Of a stretch of DNA of 64,000 bases, positions 9,052 to 17,680 are shown piece by piece. The notes under the pieces were generated by a model that was given only the letters and a program-made list of their open reading frames with translations, was not told where the DNA came from and did no database searches. The translations under genes and the position numbers were made by a program. The stretch covers positions 1-64,000 of the forward strand of contig NZ_FNTA01000002.1 of the NCBI RefSeq assembly GCF_900105055.1, read 5' to 3'. This stretch comes from Amycolatopsis lurida. GTDB lineage: Bacteria > Actinomycetota > Actinomycetes > Mycobacteriales > Pseudonocardiaceae. Position 1 is the first letter of the stretch, and each line of letters begins with the position of its first letter.

Positions 9052-9388
9052 GTCCCGCCTTCCGTTGTCAGGCGTCAAAATAACGTGTAGAACGCCGGGT
9101 GCGTCAGCGTGTCGCCGAACACGTCCGGCAATTGCGACCCGGGTGACAAGAATGCCGGGACCGACCCCGAGCCGGATGCCAAAACCGTGCGGGCGGGGCA
9201 ATTGCGCGTCGACTTTCTCCCACTGTCCCGGTATTCAGGAAAGCGTCGGTAAACACCCGTAACGACGGAGAACGCGATGGCCTGCCGGGCGGACTTCCAC
9301 GTCGATCAGCCGAGGGCGAAGCGTGCCCGTCGCGGCCTCCGCTGGGTGCTCCCCACCGTCCGGGCACCGGAACGCCGGGTCCGGCGGG
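9052..9388. other. Intergenic region upstream of the hydrolase
   Basis: 337 bp between the hydrolase start and the end of PucR 3, both minus strand. The frames that cross it have no family resemblance and no ribosome sites. It presumably holds the hydrolase promoter. I see no convincing hairpin or paired promoter boxes. Confidence 0.4.
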
Positions 9389-10597
9389 TCAGTTCCCTGG
9401 CGTCTCTTCGGCGCGGTGGGCGCGCATGAGCTGCCGCGCACGGAGCGCGAGTTGCATGTTCAGCCGGTCGTCGGCGTCTTTGAGGCGGTCGCCGAACAGG
9501 TCCTCCAGTTGGCGGAGGCGGTTCCGCACGGTCTGCGGATGCACGCCGAGCCGCTGCGCGATCTCCGGTGCCCCGCCGCGCGTTTCCAGCCACGCCAGCA
9601 GGGTCTCGCTGAGTCGCTCCTGCTGTTTTCCGCTGAGCGAGGTGAACGGGTCAAGGCTCTGCTTGGCGAGTTCGGCGCCGAGGAAGTCCTCGGCGAGCAG
9701 CCACAGCGTGGCGAGGTGATCCCGGCACCAGATGATCGGCCCGGGCGCGTCCTCCCTGTTCAGCAGTAGCGCACGGCGGGCGGTGCGGAGGGCGGCCGGG
9801 GCGTCGGCGAGCGGCACGACGGGGGAGACCGCCACCCGCCAACCGTCCAGCGTGTCCTTCAGCGGGGCGAGATCGGTGTCCGGATCCGCGGTGAGCAGGT
9901 ACGGCTCGGCCGTGTCGAGGTCGGCCAGCACGGTGGTGTCCAGGAGATGGACAGGGAAGGCGGGCGCGCCGGGAGCGCGCTGCAGCGCCACCATGGCCGC
10001 GGCCCCCGGAACCCGCCAGCCGGCGCCGTCGGCGAGGCTGGCGATGCTGCACGCGGACCCTTCCGGCGCCTGAGAGATCAGTTCGAGCAGACGCCGTCGC
10101 CGGAGCGGAATCGCGCCCGCAGCTCTGGCTTCCGCCTCCTGGTATCCCTCGATCGTCGTGGCGCACAGTTCGTCGACGTAGACGAAGACGGATTCGGCCG
10201 CGAGCGCGATGACGTCGAGTCCGACGCTGAGCCCGCGCACGATGGGCCGCATCGCCCGCCATGCCGCCCGTGCGCCGATGGTCACGCTGTCGTGCAACGG
10301 TTCCAGGCTGCGGCCCTCGGTGAATTCGATCCGCCCGCGCATGCGGTAGAAGTCGATCCAGCGGTCGTGGGGCACGTCCGGATCGCCGATGCACTCGACG
10401 TAGTGCCGCACCGCCCGTTCACAGGAGACGACCAGGACACGGCCGAAGACACCGCGCAACGGTCGCGAATACGCGGTGACCGAGTGCTGCACCTGCTTGA
10501 CCATGGCGGCCGCGGCGTGACCGGTATACGGACGCAGTTCTTCGCCGAGCGAACGCGGTAGCGCCGCCAGCATGCCGAAACCGCGGTACTGGACCAC
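9389..10597 (-). CDS. PucR family transcriptional regulator 3
   Basis: About 402 residues with helical N-terminal domain (LPRSLGEELRP, RAAWRAMRPIVRG, AESVFVYVDELCATTIEG), CdaR-like middle and PucR HTH at the C-terminus (PEIAQRLGVHPQTVRNRLRQL). The frame is open to 10744, but the segment before 10600 has no family resemblance. GTG 10597 follows AAAGG by 9 nt and puts the conserved domain close to the N-terminus, as in its paralogues; the start remains uncertain. It is divergent from PucR 4 across a region of about 320 bp. Confidence 0.83.
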   Translation of the reverse strand: MVQYRGFGMLAALPRSLGEELRPYTGHAAAAMVKQVQHSVTAYSRPLRGVFGRVLVVSCERAVRHYVECIGDPDVPHDRWIDFYRMRGRIEFTEGRSLEPLHDSVTIGARAAWRAMRPIVRGLSVGLDVIALAAESVFVYVDELCATTIEGYQEAEARAAGAIPLRRRRLLELISQAPEGSACSIASLADGAGWRVPGAAAMVALQRAPGAPAFPVHLLDTTVLADLDTAEPYLLTADPDTDLAPLKDTLDGWRVAVSPVVPLADAPAALRTARRALLLNREDAPGPIIWCRDHLATLWLLAEDFLGAELAKQSLDPFTSLSGKQQERLSETLLAWLETRGGAPEIAQRLGVHPQTVRNRLRQLEDLFGDRLKDADDRLNMQLALRARQLMRAHRAEETPGN

Positions 10598-10920
10598 CAA
10601 GACCACCCTTTGATTTTCCTCGAAACAGCGACGGGAAACATGAATCCGTTTGCATAACCACGTCGGATCGACGGGAACGGTGCGGGCCGTTTGTACTGGA
10701 TCGGCGGACGGCGTGTACCCCGAATGTGACGTTGAATTTGCCACGGAAAGTCGCGACGCTCAGCCATGTGACAACGAGCGGGCGTTTCGGTGTGATGTCT
10801 TTTGACACGGATGTGGCAACGGTTCTACGCTCCGTGCATTCGAGTGCGCCGGTGGCGCGCGGACGAAAGGGAATGGGTGCCCGTAATCGTCGGTCTACTT
10901 CACAGCGGGGGATCGCACAC
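10598..10920. promoter_or_regulatory. Divergent promoter region between two PucR genes
   Basis: About 320 bp lower in GC than its surroundings separate the start of PucR 3 (minus) and PucR 4 (plus). It must hold both promoters. The start of PucR 4 might lie further left (ATG 10873), which would shorten the region. No perfect inverted repeat longer than about 7 bp stood out, so no operator is proposed. Confidence 0.4.
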
Positions 10921-12117
10921 GTGAGCTGGCAGCCCGTCGGCGTGTTGTGGGAACGCCTGCCGAGGGAACTCGGTGACGCCATCCGCCCGCGGATCCCGGC
11001 GATCGCCCGGCACTGTGTCGAAGGCGTGGTGTCCGAGGTGGGCGAATGCGCCGAAGTGTTCAGCGACGGCGAGGCCCGTGCCGCGGCCGTCGAGCTGACC
11101 AGGCGCGGTATCGAACGCGCCATCGACCGGGTCGGCGTCCCCGAACTCCTGCAGAACGACCTCCTGGCGGATTTCCGCGCGCAGGGCCGGATCGCGTTCC
11201 AGCAAGGCCTCAGCCGGGAGGCCGCGCAGGCGGCGTTCCGGGTCTCGAGCCGGGTGCTGTGGCGCTCGATCGCCTCGATCGGCCGCCAGCTCCAGCTGCC
11301 CGGCGACGTCCTCTACGGCGCGGCGGAATGCCTGTTCGGTGACGTCGTCGAAGTGACGATGGCGTTGACGGACGGGTACAACGCCGCGCAAGCCGAGGCG
11401 ACGGGGCCCGCCGAGCAGCGGGCCCGGCTGTTCCGGCTGCTGACCGGTGGCTCCGGGTACAGCCAGGCCGACGCCGGCGCGCTCGCCGTCGCCATCGGCT
11501 GGCGGATCCCCGAACGGATCACCGCGATCGTCTTCACCGCGGCGCCCGGTGCGCCCTCGTTCCCGCCGGGCCTGCTGCCCCCGGCGGTTCCGGTGGACCT
11601 GGTCTCCGACGCGCCCGGCGCGCTCGTGGCCTGCCCGGAAGCCGACCTCGGCGGGCTGCGAAACCTGCCGTCCGGCTGGTCGGCGACGGTCGGGGTGTCC
11701 GTCCCGGTCGCGCAGGCCGCAGAGTCGTTCCGGATCGCGCGGCGCGCGTCCGAACTCACCCAGCGGGGGATGATCACGACGGTCGGCCCGGTGCTGTGGT
11801 GTGAGGAGCACATCACCACGCTGCTGATGCTCGCCGACGAGTTCCTGCTCGACCGGCTGGCCGGAGAGGCGCTCGAACCGTTGTCGGGGCTGGCGCCGCG
11901 TCAGCACGACGAACTGGCGGCGACCCTGCTCACGCAGGTGCAGACGCGGGGGAGCGCCCCCGAGATCGCCCGCAGGCTCGCCGTGCATCCGCAGACGGTG
12001 CGGGCGCGGCTGCGGCGGCTCACGGAGCTGTTCGGCGAACGTCTGGAGGATCCGGATCAGCGGCTGCGGATCGAACTGGCGCTGCGCGCGGAACGGCTGC
12101 GCCCCGCCGACGTCTGA
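10921..12117 (+). CDS. PucR family transcriptional regulator 4
   Basis: About 398 residues; the only plus-strand member of the PucR group. The N-terminal helical domain (LPRELGDAIRP, AAFRVSSRVLWRSI, AAECLFGDVVEVTMALTDG), CdaR-like middle and C-terminal HTH (PEIARRLAVHPQTVRARLRRL) match the others. GTG 10921 has GGGGGA 7-8 nt upstream. ATG 10873 in frame is an alternative, with a ribosome site too close to the start. Its 3' end overlaps the convergent, frameshifted gtrA-like gene by about 60 bp. Confidence 0.83.
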   Translation: MSWQPVGVLWERLPRELGDAIRPRIPAIARHCVEGVVSEVGECAEVFSDGEARAAAVELTRRGIERAIDRVGVPELLQNDLLADFRAQGRIAFQQGLSREAAQAAFRVSSRVLWRSIASIGRQLQLPGDVLYGAAECLFGDVVEVTMALTDGYNAAQAEATGPAEQRARLFRLLTGGSGYSQADAGALAVAIGWRIPERITAIVFTAAPGAPSFPPGLLPPAVPVDLVSDAPGALVACPEADLGGLRNLPSGWSATVGVSVPVAQAAESFRIARRASELTQRGMITTVGPVLWCEEHITTLLMLADEFLLDRLAGEALEPLSGLAPRQHDELAATLLTQVQTRGSAPEIARRLAVHPQTVRARLRRLTELFGERLEDPDQRLRIELALRAERLRPADV

Positions 12118-12591
12118 CGCACCACCGGGAACACCCAGCGGCGGTAGCCCCACCAGCGGAACGCCGAACCCCGCCGCGGTGCCCAGCAGCATCCCGCTGA
12201 CGAAGTCGGCGATCTCCTGGACGAGAAAGCTGACTTCGGGCACCTCGAGCCGCAGGACGTAGCGTGAGATCAGCGGCGGGCACAGGGTGATCGTCACGGC
12301 GATCGCGTTCACGACGAGGAACAGCATCGCTTCCGGGAAGCCGCGTCTGCCGCCGCGGGTGCGGAACGCCCAGTGCCGGGACAGCAGGTACGCGAAGGCG
12401 GTCGCCACGACGGTCGCGATCGCGAGCGCCGTCACCGGTTTCTCTTGCAGGACGGTGAGTTTCAGCCCGTAGCCGACCACGAGCGTGAGCCCGAACGCGG
12501 CGAGGCCGACGGTGGCGAACCGGAGCAGCTCACGCTGCTTCCCGGCTCGCGCACCGTCGTCCACAAAGGATCGCGGAGCGGTTCTGAGCAC
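12057..12591 (-). pseudogene. GtrA-family membrane protein, apparent frameshift near its C-terminus
   Basis: GtrA-type proteins are small four-helix membrane proteins linked to flipping or transfer of polyprenyl-linked sugars. The first 142 residues fit well: basic tail, TM1 (about 26-45), TM2 with FAYLLSRHWAF, TM3 (about 92-110), TM4 starting SGMLLGTAAGF. The frame then departs and runs on as antisense of PucR 4. In the neighbouring frame the expected family ending follows at once (FRWWGYRRWVF), stopping at 12057. Removing one G in 12162-12165 restores a protein of about 177 residues. It starts GTG 12591, 7 bp after the lipase stop, suggesting one transcript. Either a sequencing error or a recent mutation. 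Confidence 0.72.
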
Positions 12592-12598
12592 CGCCCGC

Positions 12599-13813
12599 TC
12601 AGCAGTTCGACGTCGCCGGGGCGCCCGCGACCCGGTCCTTGAGGAAGGCGAGCACGTCGGCGTTGCCGGTGTAGACCGCCGTGATGTGGTCGGTGTCGAA
12701 GGTCTTCCAGGTCGTCTTGACGCCGGCGGCGCAGTAGGCCTTGCGCAGCGCCTCGGCCTGGGCGAACTGCACGAGCTGGTCCTGGGTGGCGTGGTAGAGG
12801 AACACCGGGACCTTCGGCGGAGTGCCGCCGAGCTTGTTCTCGTTGAGCCGCTTCACCCATTCCGGCCGCACGTAACCAGCGCTGGTCGTGTAGTCGGCGA
12901 TCTTCTGGTTGGCGTACGTGGTGAGCAACTCGAACGTGCACGCGCTCTTCTGCATCTCCGCCAGCTTCACCCGGCCGTTGTCGCTGAGGAACGAGTCCAG
13001 TTTCAGTTCGGGATAGGCGTGGTCGAGGCCGACCAGCGCGTAGGCGAAGACGCCGAAACCGAACTTCCCGTCGAGTTGCAGGGTGACCTGGACGAGGTCC
13101 GCGGGCACACCACCGGCGGCGACGCCGACGAGGTTCAGCTCCGGCGCGTAGGCCGGTTGCAGTTCGCCCGCCCAGGCCGCTGCCCCGCCGCCCTGCGAGT
13201 ACCCGCGGAAGAGCACCTTCGCGTCGGTGGACAGCTTCGCCTCCGGCAAACGCTGCGCGGCCCGGACCGCGTCGATCATCGCCGGCCCTTCCGAACGCCC
13301 GACCACGTACGTCGTCTTCGGATCCTGGCGGTAGCCCTCGTAGTCGGTGAGCGCGACGGCGAATCCGGCGTCGAGCGCGTCGTCGAGGCCGGACTGCTCG
13401 TAGAAGGCGCCGATGTCGATCATCTTCGACGGCGTGCAGTGGAACGCCGGACCGTGCGTACCGGCGCCGAACGAGACGATCGGCGCCTTGGCCGGGTCCA
13501 CGTTCTTCGGCACCAGCACGGTCCCGGTCACCGCGTCCGGCCGTCCGAGGGCGTCGGTCGACAGGTACATCACCTGCCACGCGTTGACGGAATCCTTACG
13601 CGGACCGGCTTTCGAGACACGCGAGCGGATGATGTCACCCGGTTTGCCCGCCGGGAGCGGGGATGGCGGGGTGTAGAACGAGTCGTCGGTAAGCGCCGGG
13701 GCGGCGGAACTCGCCGGGCTCCCGCTCAGCACGGTCAGAAGGCCGGCGGACAGGACGATCGCGAGTGCGACGGCGAGCGTCCGGCGGGACGGGCGGGGGA
13801 ACGGGGTCGGCAC
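12599..13813 (-). CDS. Secreted lipase/esterase (secretory lipase family)
   Basis: Protein of 404 residues with a Sec signal (RRTLAVALAIVLSAGLLTVL, then SPASSAAPA). The mature part resembles secretory lipases of the LIP type: VTGTVLVPK, HGPAFHC, nucleophile elbow GYSQGGGAAAWA (Ser about residue 203), DYEGYR, and a C-terminal DHITAVYTG with the probable catalytic His. Four Cys could form disulphides. GTG 13813 is chosen for GGAGG 7 nt upstream; it starts directly at the signal peptide. The gtrA-like gene follows 7 bp downstream. Likely role: extracellular hydrolysis of acyl esters; substrate unknown. Confidence 0.85.
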   Translation of the reverse strand: MPTPFPRPSRRTLAVALAIVLSAGLLTVLSGSPASSAAPALTDDSFYTPPSPLPAGKPGDIIRSRVSKAGPRKDSVNAWQVMYLSTDALGRPDAVTGTVLVPKNVDPAKAPIVSFGAGTHGPAFHCTPSKMIDIGAFYEQSGLDDALDAGFAVALTDYEGYRQDPKTTYVVGRSEGPAMIDAVRAAQRLPEAKLSTDAKVLFRGYSQGGGAAAWAGELQPAYAPELNLVGVAAGGVPADLVQVTLQLDGKFGFGVFAYALVGLDHAYPELKLDSFLSDNGRVKLAEMQKSACTFELLTTYANQKIADYTTSAGYVRPEWVKRLNENKLGGTPPKVPVFLYHATQDQLVQFAQAEALRKAYCAAGVKTTWKTFDTDHITAVYTGNADVLAFLKDRVAGAPATSNC

Positions 13814-13890
13814 GACCGGGCCTCCAGGGCGGATGGACTGAATGTCGGATTCGGGTTGTTCGCGAGCGGGACGGCCCCGGACATCGGCGC

Positions 13891-13943
13891 GTCGCGAAAG
13901 CCACTTTCGCAACCTTGATGGTTGTGAAAGTGGCTTTCGCGAC
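13891..13943. repeat. Nested inverted repeat (GCGAAAG family)
   Basis: Two 24-bp arms (13891-13914 and 13920-13943) pair with one mismatch around a 5-nt loop. Each arm is itself a palindrome, GCGAAAG-CCA-CTTTCGC on the left and a near copy on the right. The same core occurs at 24221-24243. It lies between the lipoprotein gene's 3' end and the lipase's 5' end, so it could terminate the lipoprotein transcript. Confidence 0.7.
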
Positions 13944-13968
13944 ACCGCTTCCGCGCCGGGCACGGTAC

Positions 13969-14550
13969 TCAGGCGCTGCCGCCGTAGACTTGGCGGCAGG
14001 TCGTGGACTCGGCGAACGCGAGCTCCAGCTCGGGGTTGGCGCGCAGATGCTTGATGGGGCCTTCCGGCTCGCTCAACCCGCTCATCGTGCTGTCGGCGTC
14101 GGCGACCACCTTCTGCAGACTCGCCTGGTCGGTGACCTTCGCGTCCTGCATCCGCGTCAGGGTGGCGGACACCTTCGACTTGGTTTCGCCGAGCGTGGTG
14201 GTGGCCTTGTCCACAGCGGACTGCCCATCCGGGACCGGTGGCACACCGGCGTTCCGGATCCCGCCCGCCATGTCGTCGAGCGCGGCGGAAAGCGAGTTCA
14301 GGAAACCCACCATGGCGGTCTTGGTTCCCTGCGGGTCGGCGGGGTCGAACGCGGGCGGCTTGGACAGCTTCGCCGAGCCCGTCGCGACGCCGGAGCACAC
14401 CTTGTCCACCCAAGCGAGCGCGGCCGGGTCGGCGTGCCTGCCGGCGTCGGCGGGTTCGTCGGACCCGCAGGCGCTCAACAGGACCGCCGCGGCGGTCGTG
14501 GAGACGGCGGTGATCGCGATTCGCGCTGCCGTGCGGCGCATTCTTTTCAT
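13969..14550 (-). CDS. Small secreted lipoprotein of unknown function
   Basis: Protein of 193 residues. The signal ends in lipobox LLSAC, so Cys26 is the predicted lipid anchor. The mature protein is mostly helical with two further Cys (VDKVCSG and STTCRQVY) placed to bridge the ends. No catalytic motif is visible and no family is recognised with confidence; similar small helical lipoproteins are frequent in Pseudonocardiaceae. ATG 14550 has GGGGA 5 nt upstream. It appears to be a single-gene unit. Confidence 0.75.
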   Translation of the reverse strand: MKRMRRTAARIAITAVSTTAAAVLLSACGSDEPADAGRHADPAALAWVDKVCSGVATGSAKLSKPPAFDPADPQGTKTAMVGFLNSLSAALDDMAGGIRNAGVPPVPDGQSAVDKATTTLGETKSKVSATLTRMQDAKVTDQASLQKVVADADSTMSGLSEPEGPIKHLRANPELELAFAESTTCRQVYGGSA

Positions 14551-15029
14551 GGTTTCCCCGTCGAATTCGGCGAAAGAGGGCCTGCCCCGCCCGCGACGAG
14601 CGGGATTCCGCGATGGTCGGCGGTGACCGGCTTGGTGAACCGCGAGGTTACTCACGAAAGATTCCGGCAAGCAAGGCGGCGGGGACCTCGAAAAGGCTGA
14701 TTGGCACGCGCGAGATAGTTTTCAGTCGTGCGATTGTCACTCGCGTCAGCGGTTCCGCGGGCGGCCTGACCTGGCTCTGAACTGGGGAAACCCATGTGCC
14801 GCTTCTAGGAACCATCCGGTCGTACCGTGCCTGCGTGACAATTTACCCGCGACCGGCGAACTTTTCCGGTGAAGCACTTGATAGCAGTGTGGAAGCGTCG
14901 TTAGTTTACTGTTCGGTTGCGATCCGTCAGACATCGTCGCTACCCGGAGAATTCTCTCGGGCCGATATTCATTGCTCTGGGGAATTGTACGCCGTTTCGT
15001 ATCATCGTTGATACCACGGAAGGACGATC
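14551..15029. promoter_or_regulatory. Divergent, lower-GC intergenic region
   Basis: 479 bp between the lipoprotein gene (minus) and the first secreted-protein gene (plus), with several AT-rich stretches that stand out from the background. It must hold both promoters. Short frames inside (for example around 14796-15011) have no ribosome site, atypical codon use and no recognisable motif, so I do not call a gene. Confidence 0.45.
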
Positions 15030-16259
15030 GTGAGTCACCGTAGAGGAACCAAGAAGGCGGTCGCCGCCGCCGCTGCCGGTGCCGTGGGGCTTGCCGCCGC
15101 GGTACTCGTGGTCGGGGCGCAGTCCAGTGTCGCCGATCCGATCTCGCTCCCGCTCAACTACCACTGCGACCTGCCGCTCGTGGGGTCGCAGTCGCTGAAG
15201 GTGGTGATCAACACCGATCTTCCGCTGTCGGTCAAGACCGGTCAGCCGACCGGCACGTTCGACATCAAGGCCGTTTCCACGATCAACGCGGACACGGTCA
15301 GCGGGCTCAACCTGATCGGTGCGACCACGCTGGAAGGCCAGGCCATCGCGGCGGCGACCGTGGCGGCACCGGGGCTCAACCTCCCGGTCAGCGTCCCGAA
15401 CGACATCGCCAAGCAGAACATCCCCACCTCGGGCGAGATGACGGTCAACGCGTCGGGCAAGACGCCTTCGCTGACCTTCAACCAGCCCGGCGAGGCGAAG
15501 ATCACCGTGGGCGACCTGCGGCTGAAGGTCACCCCGCGCAAGGCCGACGGTTCGGTCACCGGCATCACGCCGGACGGCACGATCGACGCGCCGTGCAAGC
15601 AGGATCCCGGCCAGAACAACACCCTGGCCACGATCAAGATCGGTGACGGCGGTGGCGGCACGACCACGCCCACCACCCCGACCACGCCCACCACCACCCC
15701 CACGACGCCGACCACGACGCCGACCACGCCCACTACCACCACCCCCGGTGGCGGCGGGATCAAGTACGCGTTCGGTATCAAGGGACAGACGGCGCTGAAG
15801 TCGCTCGGCAGCACCGCGGCGATCAACGGTGGTTTCGACGCGGACGTGGACCTCGCGTCGAAGACGTTCACCGGTGACCTGAAGCTCGACCCGTCGTCCA
15901 CCCAGTTCAAGCTGTTCGGGTTCATCGACGGCCGCTCGGAGATCAAGGTCGAGCAGGTCGGCAAGCAGACCGGTGAGCTCGTCGGCACCGGGTTCAAGGC
16001 GCACATCAAGTTCAACGTGTTCCTGCCGAGCGTGCAGATCTTCGGGATCCCCATCAGCAACGACCCGAAGTGCGGCACGGTCAGCCCGTCCACCAGCGAG
16101 ATGACCACCGGTCCGGACTTCGACCTGCTCAAGGGTGGGAAGCTCACCGGTACCTACTCGCTGTCCGCCCTGCAGAACTGCGGTCAGCTGAACGACTGGG
16201 TCAGCGCGTTCGCCAAGAGCGACGGCAACACGCTCGATCTGAACCTCACCAAGAAGTAA
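15030..16259 (+). CDS. Secreted two-domain protein, DUF6801-like, with Thr/Pro hinge
   Basis: Protein of 409 residues with a Sec signal (about 1-35, ending SSVADP). An N-terminal beta domain (about 36-205; YHCDLPLVGSQ, LIGATTLEG, ITVGDLRLKVTPRKADGS, DPGQNNTLA) resembles the DUF6801 type. A low-complexity Thr/Pro hinge (about 210-245) joins a second beta domain with two Cys (KCGTVSPSTSE, LQNCGQLND). Likely an exported, possibly cell-surface protein; function unknown. GTG 15030 follows GGAAGGA. The next gene encodes a paralogue without the hinge. Confidence 0.75.
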   Translation: MSHRRGTKKAVAAAAAGAVGLAAAVLVVGAQSSVADPISLPLNYHCDLPLVGSQSLKVVINTDLPLSVKTGQPTGTFDIKAVSTINADTVSGLNLIGATTLEGQAIAAATVAAPGLNLPVSVPNDIAKQNIPTSGEMTVNASGKTPSLTFNQPGEAKITVGDLRLKVTPRKADGSVTGITPDGTIDAPCKQDPGQNNTLATIKIGDGGGGTTTPTTPTTPTTTPTTPTTTPTTPTTTTPGGGGIKYAFGIKGQTALKSLGSTAAINGGFDADVDLASKTFTGDLKLDPSSTQFKLFGFIDGRSEIKVEQVGKQTGELVGTGFKAHIKFNVFLPSVQIFGIPISNDPKCGTVSPSTSEMTTGPDFDLLKGGKLTGTYSLSALQNCGQLNDWVSAFAKSDGNTLDLNLTKK

Positions 16260-16332
16260 GTCAGGCAGCCGGTCCCCGTCGCGTTCCGTGACGGGGACCG
16301 GTGCCGTTTCCGTGCCGTCCAGGAAGGCGACC

Positions 16333-17448
16333 ATGCCCCTTCGCATCAACGTCCGGATGCTGCTCGCGGCGGGCCTCACCGTCCTGCTCACGGCGGGCTG
16401 CCTGCTGTTCGTCGCCGTCCGCAGCGCGGCGGCCGGTACACCCGTCGACAAGAAACTGTCGTTCACCTGCCCGTTTCCGCTGATCGGACTGCAGAAGCTC
16501 GAGGTGAACATCACGGCCGACTTCGAGGTGCCGACGGCGCCTGGCGGCACGCTCACCACCTCAGGACTGACCATCACCGTGACCGTGCCGGACAAGGCGG
16601 CGCGCGGGCTCAACCTCGTCGGCGCCACCACCATCGAGGGCACCGCGGCGGCCGGCGTGACCCTGGTCAACGGCGACGCGACCCCGCTTCCGGTGCGCCT
16701 CCCGCTGAACGTCGCCAAGACGGACATTCCGCCGTCCGGCACGTTCAGCCCAGTGGCGACCGGCTCCGTGCCCACCATCACGCTGGCGAAACCGGGGAAG
16801 ACGACGCTGACCGTCGGCGACTTCACCACCCGCCTCACACCGAAGAAGGCCGATGGCTCCTTCACCGGGCTCGGTTCCTTCACCTCGGACTGCACGCTCG
16901 ACCCCGGCCAGGATCCGGTCCTGCTCGCCTTCGAACTCGGCGAGAAGCCCGCCGGGCACCGGTTCGCGATCGCCGGGAAGACCGGGATCAAGGCACTCGG
17001 TGCCGACGCGACGCTGACCGGCACCTTCGAGCTGAGCCCGACTGCGGCGACGGTGTTCAGCGGCGGCCCGGTGTTCGACAAGGCGCACACCGACTTCCGG
17101 CTGTTCGGCTTCCTTCCGGGCTCGGCCGATCTGGAGTTCGTCGCCGACGGGCCGCAAGGCGGCGACCTCGCCGGGACCGGTTTCGTCTCACGACCCCGTT
17201 TCACCACCGTCCTCCCGCTGGTGACGCTCGTCGGCATGCCGGTCAGCACCGGACCCGGCTGCCGGACGTCGGCCCCCTCGACGGCGGAACTGCGCACCGG
17301 CGACGGCTTCACCATGGCGAAGGGTGGCGCACTTCGCGGCACCTACTCGCTGGCGCCGCTGACCGGCTGCGGCGCCTTCAACTCCTACGTGAGTACGCTC
17401 GTCCAGGGGGACGGCAACACCTTCGAACTCGCGCTGACCCCGCGCTGA
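16333..17448 (+). CDS. Secreted two-domain protein, paralogue of the preceding gene
   Basis: Protein of 371 residues with a signal sequence (RMLLAAGLTVLLTAGCLLFV). It has the same domains in the same order: FTCPFPLIGLQ, LVGATTIEG, LTVGDFTTRLTPKKADGS, DPGQDPVLLAF, then a second domain with GCRTSAPSTAEL and LTGCGAFNSYV. The Thr/Pro hinge of its neighbour is absent. ATG 16333 has AGGAAGG 5 nt upstream and lies 73 bp after the previous stop. The pair looks like a tandem duplication, probably co-expressed; a hairpin terminator follows at 17471. Confidence 0.75.
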   Translation: MPLRINVRMLLAAGLTVLLTAGCLLFVAVRSAAAGTPVDKKLSFTCPFPLIGLQKLEVNITADFEVPTAPGGTLTTSGLTITVTVPDKAARGLNLVGATTIEGTAAAGVTLVNGDATPLPVRLPLNVAKTDIPPSGTFSPVATGSVPTITLAKPGKTTLTVGDFTTRLTPKKADGSFTGLGSFTSDCTLDPGQDPVLLAFELGEKPAGHRFAIAGKTGIKALGADATLTGTFELSPTAATVFSGGPVFDKAHTDFRLFGFLPGSADLEFVADGPQGGDLAGTGFVSRPRFTTVLPLVTLVGMPVSTGPGCRTSAPSTAELRTGDGFTMAKGGALRGTYSLAPLTGCGAFNSYVSTLVQGDGNTFELALTPR

Positions 17449-17470
17449 TCCCGCACCTGCGCTCGCGTGA

Positions 17471-17497
17471 AGTACATGAAGGACCCCTTCATGTACT
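17471..17497 (+). terminator. Perfect 12-bp hairpin downstream of the secreted pair
   Basis: AGTACATGAAGG - ACC - CCTTCATGTACT, 22 bp after the stop codon of the second secreted protein. Position and symmetry suggest a terminator without a U-tract. The same type of sequence could also be a dispersed palindromic repeat. Confidence 0.6.
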
Positions 17498-17519
17498 GGG
17501 GAGAGACCTCGCGTACAGA

Positions 17520-17680
17520 GGTTTCGCGTGATCCCACGGACGACACGCGTGACTGGACGGACGACACGCGTGATCCGACGGACGACACACGCGCGGCCAG
17601 GGTTCCGCCGTGAGTCGTCCGTCCAATCACGCGTGTCGTCCCTTCAATCACGTGTGTCGTCCATCCAGACACGCGAGACC
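17520..17680. repeat. 21-bp periodic inverted array, copy A
   Basis: Three direct copies of the 15-bp core GGACGACACGCGTGA start at 17538, 17559 and 17580 (the third truncated and with one change), exactly 21 bp apart. After a loop of about 30 bp the core returns inverted at 17627 and 17648, again 21 bp apart. The ends are imperfect inverted repeats (GGTTTCGCGT at 17520, ACGCGAGACC at 17671). The whole can fold into one long hairpin. A close copy lies at 50258-50391 with a homologous loop (GGCCAGGG then CCGCCG). It carries no protein-coding signal. Confidence 0.8.

Noticed and set aside
10900..12056. Continuation of the unshifted gtrA frame
   Set aside because: Antisense to PucR 4; the proper family ending lies in the neighbouring frame.
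14796..15011. 71-codon frame upstream of the first secreted protein
   Set aside because: Low-GC composition unlike neighbours, no motif, no ribosome site; better read as promoter DNA.
15655..15750. Thr/Pro triplet-rich stretch as a DNA repeat element
   Set aside because: In frame with a secreted protein and explained as a flexible hinge between two beta domains.
14940..17342. 800-codon minus-strand frame across the secreted-protein pair
   Set aside because: It is the reverse of two genes with signal peptides and conserved motifs; its Gly/Arg-rich stretch only mirrors the Thr/Pro hinge.
17520..17680. CRISPR array
   Set aside because: Units are 21 bp apart with only about 6 bp between 15-bp cores, half are inverted, no unique spacers and no cas genes.
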